Shown: positions 15,953 through 24,506 of the stretch, piece after piece
Position numbering within the stretch: the stretch's first letter is position 1
Layout: the number at the start of each line of letters is the position of its first letter
From: CAYQJV01 sp964417925
GTDB lineage: Bacteria; Hydrothermota; Tepidihabitantia; B3-TA06; CAYQJV01
Assembly: GCA_964417925.1 (NCBI GenBank)
Contig: CAYQJV010000013.1
Coordinates: forward strand, 1-34,312
Direction: 5' to 3'
Length of the DNA: 34,312 nucleotides
Notes under the pieces: model-generated
The model's input: only the letters and a program-made list of their open reading frames with translations
Databases searched by the model: none
Told to the model about the DNA's origin: nothing
Made by a program: the position numbers and the translations under genes

Positions 15953-17224
15953 TTATTCTCTGTATATTTTTTTACCTTTATAGTAGGCTCCTGATTCTTC
16001 CTCTATTCTTAAAAGCTCATTGTACTTTGCTATTCTTTCACCCCTTGCTGGGGCTCCTGTCTTTATCTGGCCTGCATTGGTTGCAACCGCTATATGTGCA
16101 ATTGTTGTATCTTCTGTTTCTCCTGATCTATGGGAGATAATGGTACGGTATCCGTTTCTTCTTGCTTCTTCAATGCAGTCAAGGGTTTCGGAAAGGGTTC
16201 CTATTTGATTAGGTTTTATCAAAATTGCATTTGCAACACCTTCTGCAATGCCTTTTCTCAATCTTTTTATATTTGTTACAAAAACATCATCACCAACAAG
16301 TTGAATCTTACTTCCCAATTTTTTAGTTAAAATCTTCCATCCTTCCCAATCATTTTCTGCAATCCCATCCTCAATTGAAATTATAGGATATTTGTTTATC
16401 CAGGTATTGTAAAGTTCCACCATTTCAGTAGATTCAAGTTCCTTGTTATCAAGGGAGAGAATGTATTTTCCATTTTTATAAAACTGAGATGCTGCTGGAT
16501 CAAGAGCAAAGAAAATTTCTTCCCCTATTCTGTATCCTGATTTTTCTACTGCTTCTGAGAGAAGTTTAAGGGCTTCTTCATTAGAGGATAGAGAAGGAGC
16601 AAAACCTCCTTCATCCCCTACTCCAGTAGATAGTCCTTTCTCAGTTAGTATTTTTTTTAAGGTATGGTATATTTCAGAAGCTGCTCTTATTGCTTCAGCA
16701 AAGTTCTCAAAACCTGCTGGAACTATCATGAACTCCTGCATGTCAAGATTATTTTGCGCATGGGCTCCACCGTTTATTAAGTTCAACATTGGTACAGGAA
16801 TTGTGTAACCATGGATCCCCCCCAGGTATCTGTATAAAGGAATTCCAAGATATGCAGCTGCTGCTTTTGCAACTGCAAGAGATACTGCAAGCAGTGCATT
16901 TGCTCCCAGATTTGATTTGTTTTCGGTTCCATCAAGATCTATGAGTATTTCATCTATTTCTCTTTGTTCCAGTGCAGGATATCCAATAAGTTCTTCTCTT
17001 ATTATTGTATTTATATTCCTTATCGCTTGTAATACTCCTTTTCCATGGTATCTCTTTTCGTTTTTATCTCTAAGTTCTATAGCTTCATATTCTCCCCGTG
17101 AGGCCCCTGAAGGTACCTGTGCTATTGCATAGGTACCATCCGATAAGATACATTCTACTTCTACAGTTGGATTTCCTCTTGAATCAAGGATTTCCCTTCC
17201 AATTATATCAAGGATTTCACTCAT
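15953..17224 (-). CDS. eno: Enolase
   Basis: Dehydrates 2-phosphoglycerate to phosphoenolpyruvate. 423 residues, normal for bacterial octameric or dimeric enolases. The N-terminus has IIGREILDSRGNPTVEVE and the PSGASRG loop. GVGDEGGFAP, the metal-binding SIEDGIAENDW and VGDDVFVTN regions, the lysine-bearing ILIKPNQIGTL and the SHRSGETEDTTIAH signature are all present. The ATG overlaps the glyA stop (ATGA) and has an AGGAGGTG site within the glyA end. It works one step after the apgM product encoded nearby on the other strand. Confidence 0.98.
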   Translation of the reverse strand: MSEILDIIGREILDSRGNPTVEVECILSDGTYAIAQVPSGASRGEYEAIELRDKNEKRYHGKGVLQAIRNINTIIREELIGYPALEQREIDEILIDLDGTENKSNLGANALLAVSLAVAKAAAAYLGIPLYRYLGGIHGYTIPVPMLNLINGGAHAQNNLDMQEFMIVPAGFENFAEAIRAASEIYHTLKKILTEKGLSTGVGDEGGFAPSLSSNEEALKLLSEAVEKSGYRIGEEIFFALDPAASQFYKNGKYILSLDNKELESTEMVELYNTWINKYPIISIEDGIAENDWEGWKILTKKLGSKIQLVGDDVFVTNIKRLRKGIAEGVANAILIKPNQIGTLSETLDCIEEARRNGYRTIISHRSGETEDTTIAHIAVATNAGQIKTGAPARGERIAKYNELLRIEEESGAYYKGKKIYRE

Positions 17225-18510
17225 AACACCTCCTGTGCTATTTTTCTGTAGTACTCTCTTCTTGCTTTATAAAGCGGGAATGCTTCACATAGTTCTTTTA
17301 CCTCCTGTTTTACTTTTTCTATTTCCTTTTCATTCTCCATATTTGTTAAGACTCTATCTATAAGTTTTGCTATTTTTTTCATTTCATCTTCTTTCATCCC
17401 TCTTGTAGTAAGGGCTGGTGTTCCTATTCTTATTCCAGACGCAATGGTGGGTTTCTGAGGGTCAAAGGGAATGGTGTTTTTATTCACTGTAATCCCTGCT
17501 TTATCAAGGGCTTCCTCTGCCTGCTTTCCTGTTATGTCCTTCGGTCTTAAATCAACAAGCATTAAATGGGTATCCGTTCCTCCTGCAACAAGTCTGTATC
17601 CAAGCTTTGCAAGTTCTTCTGCAAGGGTCTTTGCATTTTTTACAATTTGACGTTGATATTCTTTAAACTCTTCGGTCATTGCCTCTTTGAAACATACTGC
17701 TTTTGCAGCTATAACATGCATAAGAGGTCCCCCTTGATTTCCTGGAAAGTTTGTTTTGTCGATTACTTTTTTATGAACCTCTTTACAAAGGATTATTGCT
17801 CCCCTTGGCCCCCTTAATGTTTTATGCGTTGTAGTAGTCACAACATCTGCATAAGGGACAGGAGATGGATGAAGACCTGCAACAACAAGACCTGCAATAT
17901 GTGCGATGTCTGCAACATGATACGCACCTACATCTTCTGCAATTTCTGCAAATTTATCAAAGTATAAAGTTCTTGGATATGCACTTGCCCCAGAAACTAT
18001 TATCTTAGGTTTTACCTCTTTTGCTTGTTTCCAAAGAGTATCATAATTTATTTGTTCTGTTTCAGGATCAACTGTATAATGAACAACATTAAACATTTTT
18101 CCAGAGAAGTTAACAGGATGGCCATGGGAGAGGTGTCCTCCATGAGACAGTGAAAGTCCCATTATGGTATCCCCAGGATTTGCAAGTGCAAAGTACGCCG
18201 TCATATTTGCAGTGGTTCCAGAATGGGGCTGTACATTTGCATGCTCTGCCCCAAATAGTTTTTTTGCTCTTTCAATTGCAAGTCTTTCTGCAATATCAAC
18301 GAATTCGCATCCTCCATAATATCTTTTTCCTGGATACCCCTCTGCATATTTATTGGTTAATACAGAACCTAAGGCCGCAAGAACTGCCTCTGAAGTGAAA
18401 TTTTCAGAAGCAATAAGTTCAAGTTTTTCATGTTCTCTTTCAGTTTCTTCTACAATCGCATTAAAAATTTCAGGGTCTACTTTTTTCAGTTCCTTTACAG
18501 ATATATCCAT
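17221..18510 (-). CDS. glyA: Serine hydroxymethyltransferase
   Basis: PLP enzyme interconverting serine and glycine with tetrahydrofolate, feeding one-carbon units to purine synthesis (purH uses the formyl product). 429 residues. ASENF near residue 35, GYPGKRYYGGCE, QPHSGTTAN, DIAHIAGLV and the PLP lysine in VVTTTTHKTLRGPRGA are all intact. The frame is open 25 codons further upstream, but the ATG at 18510 has a strong AAGGAGG site and is preceded by a promoter, so the longer start is rejected. First gene of glyA-eno-fabD, divergent from the TetR-type regulator 97 bp away. Confidence 0.97.
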   Translation of the reverse strand: MDISVKELKKVDPEIFNAIVEETEREHEKLELIASENFTSEAVLAALGSVLTNKYAEGYPGKRYYGGCEFVDIAERLAIERAKKLFGAEHANVQPHSGTTANMTAYFALANPGDTIMGLSLSHGGHLSHGHPVNFSGKMFNVVHYTVDPETEQINYDTLWKQAKEVKPKIIVSGASAYPRTLYFDKFAEIAEDVGAYHVADIAHIAGLVVAGLHPSPVPYADVVTTTTHKTLRGPRGAIILCKEVHKKVIDKTNFPGNQGGPLMHVIAAKAVCFKEAMTEEFKEYQRQIVKNAKTLAEELAKLGYRLVAGGTDTHLMLVDLRPKDITGKQAEEALDKAGITVNKNTIPFDPQKPTIASGIRIGTPALTTRGMKEDEMKKIAKLIDRVLTNMENEKEIEKVKQEVKELCEAFPLYKARREYYRKIAQEVL

Positions 18511-18529
18511 TAAAACCTCCTTTTTAGAA

Positions 18530-18557
18530 AGTATATTTGATTTTTCCTTCCTGTCAA
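18530..18557 (-). promoter_or_regulatory. Sigma70-type promoter of glyA-eno-fabD
   Basis: Minus strand: TTGACA (18557-18552), 16-bp spacer, TATACT (18535-18530). The predicted start near 18523 gives a 12-13 nt leader carrying the AAGGAGG ribosome-binding site. It is back to back with the regulator promoter at 18572. Confidence 0.75.
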
Positions 18558-18571
18558 TTTTATAAAACTGC

Positions 18572-18599
18572 TTGACAAATTTCATTTTTTGTTTATAAT
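18572..18599 (+). promoter_or_regulatory. Consensus promoter of the TetR-type regulator and efflux operon
   Basis: TTGACA (18572-18577), 16-bp spacer, TATAAT (18594-18599), matching consensus in both boxes. The predicted start near 18606 is 0-2 nt from the ATG at 18608, so the mRNA should be leaderless. An inverted repeat begins directly after the -10 box. Confidence 0.85.
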
Positions 18600-18600
18600 A

Positions 18601-18618
18601 TGACTGAATGGTCAGTCA
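18601..18618. promoter_or_regulatory. Perfect 7-4-7 inverted repeat, probable TetR-family operator
   Basis: TGACTGA-ATGG-TCAGTCA. Perfect arms, starting one base after the -10 box and running across the predicted transcript start, the ATG and codons 2-4 of the regulator. TGACT...AGTCA-type palindromes are common TetR/AcrR-family operators. A bound repressor would block the start site and so repress its own operon. Binding by this particular regulator is inferred from position. Confidence 0.75.
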
Positions 18619-19207
18619 GAAATCTGAGGATAAAAAAAGGCGAATTATCAATGCTGCAAAGAGAGTTTTTGCTGAACATGGATATTATAGAGCATCTGTG
18701 GATAAGATAGCAGATGTTGCAGGGATAGCTAAGGGGACGGTTTATCTTTATTTTTCTTCAAAGGCAGATCTCTTCTGTGGGTTCGTAGAGTATGAGCTTT
18801 CTGAAGTTGAGAGAAGGATAAAAGATGCTATTGAGCGAGAGAGTGATCCTTTTAAAAAAATTGAAAAAGGAATTCTTTCCTTTGCTGAATACATGGATGA
18901 AAACAGAGAACTTTTTCTTACCTTAATGTATGAACCTCCATCTTTAAAAATACCTGAAATGAAAGAGAGGTTTTTGAAAAGGGTAGAGAAAATACATAGA
19001 ATAATAGAAGAGGTGGTAAAGGAGGGTGTAAAAAAGGGAGTTTTTAAAAGGGTAAGGATTGATGTTGTTGCCTCTGCGATAATGGGGATGGTAAGGGCTG
19101 TGGTGTTTAAGAATATTTTTTTGAAGCCTTCTGAATCTTTAAAAAAGCTTGTAAAACCTTTAATGGAAATGGTTAAAGATGGGATTTTGAAAAAGGAGGG
19201 AAAATGA
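18608..19207 (+). CDS. TetR/AcrR-family transcriptional regulator
   Basis: 199-residue repressor of normal length. The N-terminal helix-turn-helix (about residues 12-57) reads KRVFAEHGYYRASVDKIAD followed by VAGIAKGTVYLYFSSKADLF, the family signature. The C-terminal ligand domain has no assignable ligand. It is the first gene of an operon with a TolC-like protein, a membrane-fusion protein and an RND pump, the standard layout for a local efflux repressor. Its stop overlaps the next ATG (ATGA). A perfect palindrome overlaps its start codon, indicating autoregulation, and the operator lies near the divergent glyA promoter but does not cover it. Confidence 0.93.
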   Translation: MVSQKSEDKKRRIINAAKRVFAEHGYYRASVDKIADVAGIAKGTVYLYFSSKADLFCGFVEYELSEVERRIKDAIERESDPFKKIEKGILSFAEYMDENRELFLTLMYEPPSLKIPEMKERFLKRVEKIHRIIEEVVKEGVKKGVFKRVRIDVVASAIMGMVRAVVFKNIFLKPSESLKKLVKPLMEMVKDGILKKEGK

Positions 19208-20514
19208 GCATTTTTTTGTTTTTGAGTATGGATACATTGGAACTTTCAATGGATGATGTGGTAAAACTTGCTTTGAATAATAACCTTTATCTTAAATCTG
19301 TTAAAGAAGAGGTGAAAGGAGCACGTTATGGCGTACTTAAGGCTTTTAGTAACTTTTTACCTAAGACAGAGATAAAAGCAGGTTTTACTAAACTTTCGGA
19401 TGTTCCTATAATGGAGATGCCTGTGATTGATAGTTTCATTATAAAAGGTCCTGGAAATATTGTTCCTGTAATGCATTTTGATACCATTTCTATGGGAAGT
19501 GAGAATAACTATTCGGTAGAACTTTCATTTTCTCAGCCTCTCTTTACCGGTGGAAAAATTCTGAACGGATGGATAATAGCTAAGAAAAATTTTCGAATGG
19601 AGAGATTGAAGGAGACTCTTGTAGTTAAAACCATGGAGTATAAGGTAAAGGAGATTTATGTTTATGCTCTTGTAGCAAGAGAGTTTTGGCTACTTTCCAA
19701 AAAAGTTGAAGAAGAGTTGAGAAGTCATTATGAGACTGCTAAGAAAAGATATGAGGAGGGATATGCTACAGAACTTGAGTTATTACAGGCAGAGGTTTCT
19801 TATAGATCTCAAAAAGCAAGAACAGAGGAAGCTTACTGTAATTATCAGAAGTTGCTTGATAATCTTAAAGTTATTACAGGTATTCCCATGGAGAGGGAGA
19901 TTTTGCTGGTAGATTCTCTTTCTGAAAAAATAGAGAAAACAGATACATTATTTTCTGTTGAAAACAGATATGATTTAAGGATAATGAGGATACAAAAAGA
20001 GATGCTTGAGCATAGAAAACAAATTGCCTTAGTGCAGAGTTTGCCGAATGTGTTTACTGGATTTTCTTATTCTTATAAAAAGCCTTTTGGATTTAAAGAT
20101 GAATGGAGAGGAACTTGGGCTTTTACAATTGGATTTAGTTTACCCTTTTTCAATGGAGGAAAAAATTTCGCAGAAGTAAAAAGGATTGATTCAGAGATAA
20201 AGAGGATGATGTTTTTAATAGATGAAAAAGAAAAAAGTGTTGAAAAAGAAGCAAGAATAAGAATCCGGAATTACCGTTATGCGAATACCATGGTAAAAAT
20301 TGCAAAGAAAAATTTAACGGTTGCAGAAAAGCTCTACAATACTGCGAAAAAGCAGTATGAAGAAGGAAGTGCTACTCACCTTGAGTTTATAGATGCAGAA
20401 ACAAACTATGCATTGAAAAGGGCAGAATATATAAAAGCTCTTGGAGACCTGTTTGTTGCACAAATTAAGCTTGAGGAGTTAAAAACAGGAATTTTTGAAC
20501 AAGGAGGTATGTGA
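19204..20514 (+). CDS. TolC-like outer-membrane efflux protein
   Basis: 436-residue outer-membrane channel for the pump encoded two genes downstream. Two OEP repeats are visible: one with KKRYEEGYATELELLQAEVSY (part of it near 175-195) and its echo KKQYEEGSATHLEFIDAE near 385-400, each followed by a long amphipathic coiled-coil, as in TolC. The leader is very short: residues 1-9 (MSIFLFLSM) are hydrophobic and no basic n-region is present. The start is well supported by an AAGGAGGG site and an ATGA overlap with the regulator, so a longer signal peptide is not being missed. Beta-strand segments with alternating polarity occur near 45-115 and 275-320. Confidence 0.92.
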   Translation: MSIFLFLSMDTLELSMDDVVKLALNNNLYLKSVKEEVKGARYGVLKAFSNFLPKTEIKAGFTKLSDVPIMEMPVIDSFIIKGPGNIVPVMHFDTISMGSENNYSVELSFSQPLFTGGKILNGWIIAKKNFRMERLKETLVVKTMEYKVKEIYVYALVAREFWLLSKKVEEELRSHYETAKKRYEEGYATELELLQAEVSYRSQKARTEEAYCNYQKLLDNLKVITGIPMEREILLVDSLSEKIEKTDTLFSVENRYDLRIMRIQKEMLEHRKQIALVQSLPNVFTGFSYSYKKPFGFKDEWRGTWAFTIGFSLPFFNGGKNFAEVKRIDSEIKRMMFLIDEKEKSVEKEARIRIRNYRYANTMVKIAKKNLTVAEKLYNTAKKQYEEGSATHLEFIDAETNYALKRAEYIKALGDLFVAQIKLEELKTGIFEQGGM

Positions 20515-21320
20515 TGAGCTTTTTGATTCTTATCTTTTTCGTTGGAGAGAAAGCCTTTTCCTGTAATGCAAGTCTTGTAAAAAAAGGAAATGTTGTCTCT
20601 TATATTTATTATTATGGAAAGGTCATCTCTTCTGAGCAAGCGTTTGTTTATACCCAGATGCCTGGAAAACTGATAAGATATATGGTTAAAGAAGGAGAAA
20701 GAATAGAAAAAGGAGATGTAATTGCTTTACTTGATAGAGATATTCCAGGAACAAAGACAGAACCAGTAAAGGTGAAGTCTCCTATTTCAGGATATGTAGG
20801 AATACTTTATTTATCAAAGGGAGAGATGGTCACACCTCAAGTACCTATTGCTATGGTATACGGAACTAAAGCACGTATTGAGCTTGACTTACCAGCTGGT
20901 GTACTTATTAAGGTAAGAAAGAATGCAGAGGCTGTGGTTGTAACAGAGGATGGAGAGTTTAAAGGATATGTGTCTTCTGTATCTTCTGCTGTGGATCCAA
21001 GGACGGGTCTTGGAAAGGTAAGGGTGGAAGTGAAAGGAGGTGTAATGGTTGGAGATATGGTGGCAGTGAAGATAGTAGTGAAAAAGAAAAAAAACGTTTT
21101 CTATGTTCCTGTTGAATCCTTAGTGGAGAGAAAGGGGAAGTACTATATTTTTATTTACAATAATGGAAAAGTAAAGGCTGTTGAGGTGGAACCTGGCATT
21201 GAGGGGGAGGGAATTGTAGAAATAAAAGGTAGGATAAATGAGAAAGATACAGTAATAACCAGAGGGGCTCATGGATTATACGATGGGGCCAGGGTTAAGA
21301 TAAAAGGAGAGGTAAAATGA
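20514..21320 (+). CDS. RND efflux periplasmic adaptor (membrane-fusion protein)
   Basis: 268-residue adaptor linking the RND pump to the TolC-like channel. Residues 1-12 form a short hydrophobic leader. The split biotinyl-lipoyl-like domain is visible as MPGKLIRYMVKEGERIEKGD (about 45-64) and SPISGYVGILYLSKGEMV (about 85-102). The usual alpha-hairpin between the halves is nearly absent, so the protein is shorter than AcrA (~370-400). A beta-barrel domain follows with the AVDPRTGLGKVRVEV segment near 160. I use the ATG at 20514, six bases after AAGGAGG, which overlaps the tolC stop as TGATG; a GTG at 20511 is too close to the site. The stop overlaps the pump gene start (ATGA). Confidence 0.88.
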   Translation: MSFLILIFFVGEKAFSCNASLVKKGNVVSYIYYYGKVISSEQAFVYTQMPGKLIRYMVKEGERIEKGDVIALLDRDIPGTKTEPVKVKSPISGYVGILYLSKGEMVTPQVPIAMVYGTKARIELDLPAGVLIKVRKNAEAVVVTEDGEFKGYVSSVSSAVDPRTGLGKVRVEVKGGVMVGDMVAVKIVVKKKKNVFYVPVESLVERKGKYYIFIYNNGKVKAVEVEPGIEGEGIVEIKGRINEKDTVITRGAHGLYDGARVKIKGEVK

Positions 21321-24300
21321 TAAGATTTTCAGTAAAGCATCCTGTGCCAATGATGATGTTTGTAGGAATACTTCTTGCATTTGGGTTTCTCTCTCTTTCA
21401 AGGCTTGAGTTGGACTTTTTTCCTGAGATAGAGTTTCCAACAGTGACGGTGATTACAAATTATGAGAATGTTTCACCTGAAGATATAGAGGAGAGTATAA
21501 CCAAACCTATAGAAAATGTGGTTTCAACAGTAAGTGGTGTAAAAAAGGTTTCATCGGTGTCAAGGGAAGGAATAAGTATGGTGATGGTGGAGTTTGAGTG
21601 GGGAACAAACCTTGATTTTGCTGCTCAGGATATAAGAGATAGATTAGGGTTGATAGAAGATATGCTTCCAGAGGATGCATCAACTCCAATAGTTTTTAAA
21701 TTTGATATTTCCCAGATGCCGGTAGTTGAGTACTTCTTAACAAGTGATAAGTACAGTGTGTATGAGCTGAATCGGATAGTAAAAGATGATATCAAGGGTT
21801 ATCTTGAGAGGATTGATGGAGTTGCCAGCTGTGATGTTATAGGAGGAAAAGAGAAAAAATACTGGGTGCTTTTGAGAATTGATAAGATGCTTCTATATGG
21901 AGTTACATTTTCGGATGTTGTGAAAGCCTTAAGAATGAACAATCTTAATATGCCGGCTGGGAAGATAGAGAAGGGGAATAAAGAATTTATTCTCAGGGTT
22001 ATGGGTGAATTTAAGGATAAAGAAGATATATTAAACCAGGTGGTTGGGTACACGAAAAAAGGTACACCGGTATTTTTAAAGGATGTTGGAAAAGTAAGTT
22101 TTACCTATCCTGAGGCAGAGGGATATGTGAAAATAAATGGAAGAGAAGGTGTGGGAATAGAGATAAAAAAGGAGTCTGGAGCAAATACTGTAAAGGTTGT
22201 TGAAAAGGTAAAAAAAAGGATAGAGGAGTTAAAAAAGACCTATCCTGATATAAAGTTTAATAAAACTTTTGACCAAGGAACCTTCATTATTGCAGCAATT
22301 TCAAGAACATTCTGGAGCGCTGTAATAGGAGCTTTACTTGCAGCAATAATGATTTTTTTGTTTCTTTTGAATATAAGACCTACTTTCATAGTTTCTCTCT
22401 CCATACCTCTATCTGTGATAATTACATTTACAGTGATGTATGCCTTAGGATATACACTTAACATGATGACCCTTGCAGGAATTGCTCTTGGAGTAGGGAT
22501 GCTTGTGGACGCATCTATAGTGGTAATAGAAAATATATTTAGACACGCAGAACTTGGAGAAAATCGTAGAGATGCAGCAATAAATGGGGCATCAGAGGTA
22601 TGGACTGCAATATCTGCTTCCACCTTCACAAATATTGTAGTTTTTTTACCCTTACTTTACATAGGTGGATTTATAGGGCAGATAACCACTCCTCTCGCAG
22701 TAGTTGTTTCTGTAACACTTCTTGCTTCAGTTTTTGTAGCTGTTACCATTGTTCCTATGTTTTCTTCGTTAATCCTTTCTGAACAGATTGAGATAAAGGA
22801 GGTTAAGAGAGAATACTGGTTTACTCATGTACAGAGGTGGTATAGAAAAGCAGTTGAATTTACTTTAAACCATAGGAAATGGTTTGTTGTGGGGGCAGGG
22901 ATTCTGTTTGTGATTTCTTTATTTGGCATTCGTATTATTGGTGTTGAGTTTATGCCTGAGATGGATAGGACATATGGAATGGTTGAAATAGAACTTCCTG
23001 CTGGTACATCCTTAGAGGAGACAGAAAACTATATGGAGAGGCTTTCAGAAATAGCAAGAGCACAGCCTGGAGTAAAATCGATTCTTTCAATGGCAGGGAT
23101 GTATTCAAGCACCGCAACCATGATAATGGGGACCGAAATGGGGGCCAACAAAGGAGTAATTTCCTTTATTTTTGAAGATCCTGCAAAAAGAAGAATGAAG
23201 TCAAATGAAATAATGAGGAAATTTATTCAAGAGATTCCAAAGTATAAAGGGGGAAAGGTAAAGATAAGAGATATATCAAGGATGTTTATGGGGATAGGAA
23301 AGCCTGTTGAAATTAAGATTTATGGAAAGGATATGGATGAACTTTTAAAGATAGCAGAGGAAATTTTGAAAAAAGTAAAAAATGTAAAAGGGGTAGTATC
23401 ACCTGAAATCTCTATAAAAACCGGAAAGCCAGAAATAAAAATAAAGATAGATAGAATGAAAGCATCCTATTATGGTCTTACTCCATTTTACATTGAGAAT
23501 GAGATAAAGACAGCACTATACGGCGTAAAAGCAACGGTCTTCAGAAAAAGAGGGGAAGATTATGATGTAGTGGTGAAAATGGATACAAGCTATTTTAAAA
23601 AGAATCTTTATTTCATTGAAAACTTTCCGATAAAAACACCAACAGGAGTTGTAATTCCTCTTTCCTGCGTTGCAGAAATTAAGTATTCCTATGGTCCTGT
23701 GAGTATTGATAGGGAAAAACAGTCAAGGGTAGTTGCAGTCACTGCAGATGTAAAAGGAAGGTCCACAGGTGAAATAATGATAGATGTTGCGAAAATAGTA
23801 AAAAAGTTGTCACTTCCTCCAGGATATTCTGTTGAACTTGCAGGAGAGTTTGAAAATATAAAAGAGATGATAAAGGATATGGTATTTGCTTTGCTTGCTG
23901 CTGTAATACTTGTTTATATGATTATGGTTGCTCAGTTTGAGTCATTCAAGGATCCATTCATTGTGATGTTTTCCCTTCCTCTTGCTGTTATAGGGGTTGT
24001 ATTTTTCCTCCTTATTACAGGAACCAGAATAAGTGTGCCATCTCTTGTTGGAACTTTAATCCTTTTTGGGGTTGCAGTTAATGAAGCAATAGTGATGATA
24101 ACCTTTATTAAACAGTTAAGAAAAAAGGGGGTTGAGGACGTAAAGGCTGTGATAGATGGTTCTGTAATAAGGTTAAGACCCGTCCTAATATCAGGGCTTA
24201 CAACCATCCTTGGAATGTTACCAATGGCTCTTATTGCTCATGGACATGGAGCAGAGATGAGGTCTCCTCTTGCAATAGCAATGATAGGAGGACTTTTATC

Positions 24301-24376
24301 TTCAATGATTCTTGTTTTATTCATAATTCCTGTTCTATACACCTATTTTGAAAGGATAAAGATAAAGAGAGGCTAA
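21317..24376 (+). CDS. RND-family inner-membrane efflux pump (AcrB/HAE type)
   Basis: 1019-residue proton-driven pump of normal length: N-terminal helix, large periplasmic porter region (about 33-330), helices 2-6, a second porter region and helices 8-12. The start FSVKHPVPMMMFVGILLAFG and DFFPEIEFPTVTV are typical of the family. In helix 4 the proton-relay motif reads GMLVDASIVVIEN: AcrB has two adjacent Asp here, this protein only one. In helix 10 the lysine region reads GVAVNEAIVMI, with Asn-Glu rather than Lys. Both variants occur in non-enterobacterial RND pumps. The substrate is unknown. It is the last gene of the TetR-led operon. Confidence 0.95.
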   Translation: MIRFSVKHPVPMMMFVGILLAFGFLSLSRLELDFFPEIEFPTVTVITNYENVSPEDIEESITKPIENVVSTVSGVKKVSSVSREGISMVMVEFEWGTNLDFAAQDIRDRLGLIEDMLPEDASTPIVFKFDISQMPVVEYFLTSDKYSVYELNRIVKDDIKGYLERIDGVASCDVIGGKEKKYWVLLRIDKMLLYGVTFSDVVKALRMNNLNMPAGKIEKGNKEFILRVMGEFKDKEDILNQVVGYTKKGTPVFLKDVGKVSFTYPEAEGYVKINGREGVGIEIKKESGANTVKVVEKVKKRIEELKKTYPDIKFNKTFDQGTFIIAAISRTFWSAVIGALLAAIMIFLFLLNIRPTFIVSLSIPLSVIITFTVMYALGYTLNMMTLAGIALGVGMLVDASIVVIENIFRHAELGENRRDAAINGASEVWTAISASTFTNIVVFLPLLYIGGFIGQITTPLAVVVSVTLLASVFVAVTIVPMFSSLILSEQIEIKEVKREYWFTHVQRWYRKAVEFTLNHRKWFVVGAGILFVISLFGIRIIGVEFMPEMDRTYGMVEIELPAGTSLEETENYMERLSEIARAQPGVKSILSMAGMYSSTATMIMGTEMGANKGVISFIFEDPAKRRMKSNEIMRKFIQEIPKYKGGKVKIRDISRMFMGIGKPVEIKIYGKDMDELLKIAEEILKKVKNVKGVVSPEISIKTGKPEIKIKIDRMKASYYGLTPFYIENEIKTALYGVKATVFRKRGEDYDVVVKMDTSYFKKNLYFIENFPIKTPTGVVIPLSCVAEIKYSYGPVSIDREKQSRVVAVTADVKGRSTGEIMIDVAKIVKKLSLPPGYSVELAGEFENIKEMIKDMVFALLAAVILVYMIMVAQFESFKDPFIVMFSLPLAVIGVVFFLLITGTRISVPSLVGTLILFGVAVNEAIVMITFIKQLRKKGVEDVKAVIDGSVIRLRPVLISGLTTILGMLPMALIAHGHGAEMRSPLAIAMIGGLLSSMILVLFIIPVLYTYFERIKIKRG

Positions 24377-24433
24377 ATTTTATAGGTATTATGTGGGGAA
24401 GATAGGGATAAGTGTGGGATTAAATGTTTAAAG

Positions 24434-24457
24434 AAAGTTGGTTTCAACCTTTTATAA
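24434..24457 (+). terminator. Weak terminator-like hairpin after the RND operon
   Basis: AAAGTTG (24434-24440) can pair with CAACCTTT (24445-24452) with one bulged base, followed by an AT/T-rich run. The stem is short and the call is tentative. Confidence 0.25.
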
Positions 24458-24472
24458 ATTTTTTGATTAAAA

Positions 24473-24501
24473 TTGACAACCATATTTCAAAGGAGTATAA
24501 T
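24473..24501 (+). promoter_or_regulatory. Perfect consensus promoter at the PLD-like gene
   Basis: TTGACA (24473-24478), 17-bp spacer, TATAAT (24496-24501). The predicted start (about 24507-24508) coincides with the ATG at 24507. An AAAGGAG lies between the two boxes, 11 bases from the ATG, and would not be transcribed from this promoter. Confidence 0.85.
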
Positions 24502-24506
24502 TAACC

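Noticed and set aside
18511..18585. 25-residue N-terminal extension of serine hydroxymethyltransferase
   Set aside because: It overlaps the glyA promoter, while the ATG at 18510 has a strong AAGGAGG site and matches normal family length.
24488..24506. AAAGGAG upstream of the PLD-like ATG as its ribosome-binding site
   Set aside because: It lies between the -35 and -10 boxes of a perfect promoter and 11 bases from the ATG, so it should not be in the mRNA; kept in mind if transcription starts further upstream.
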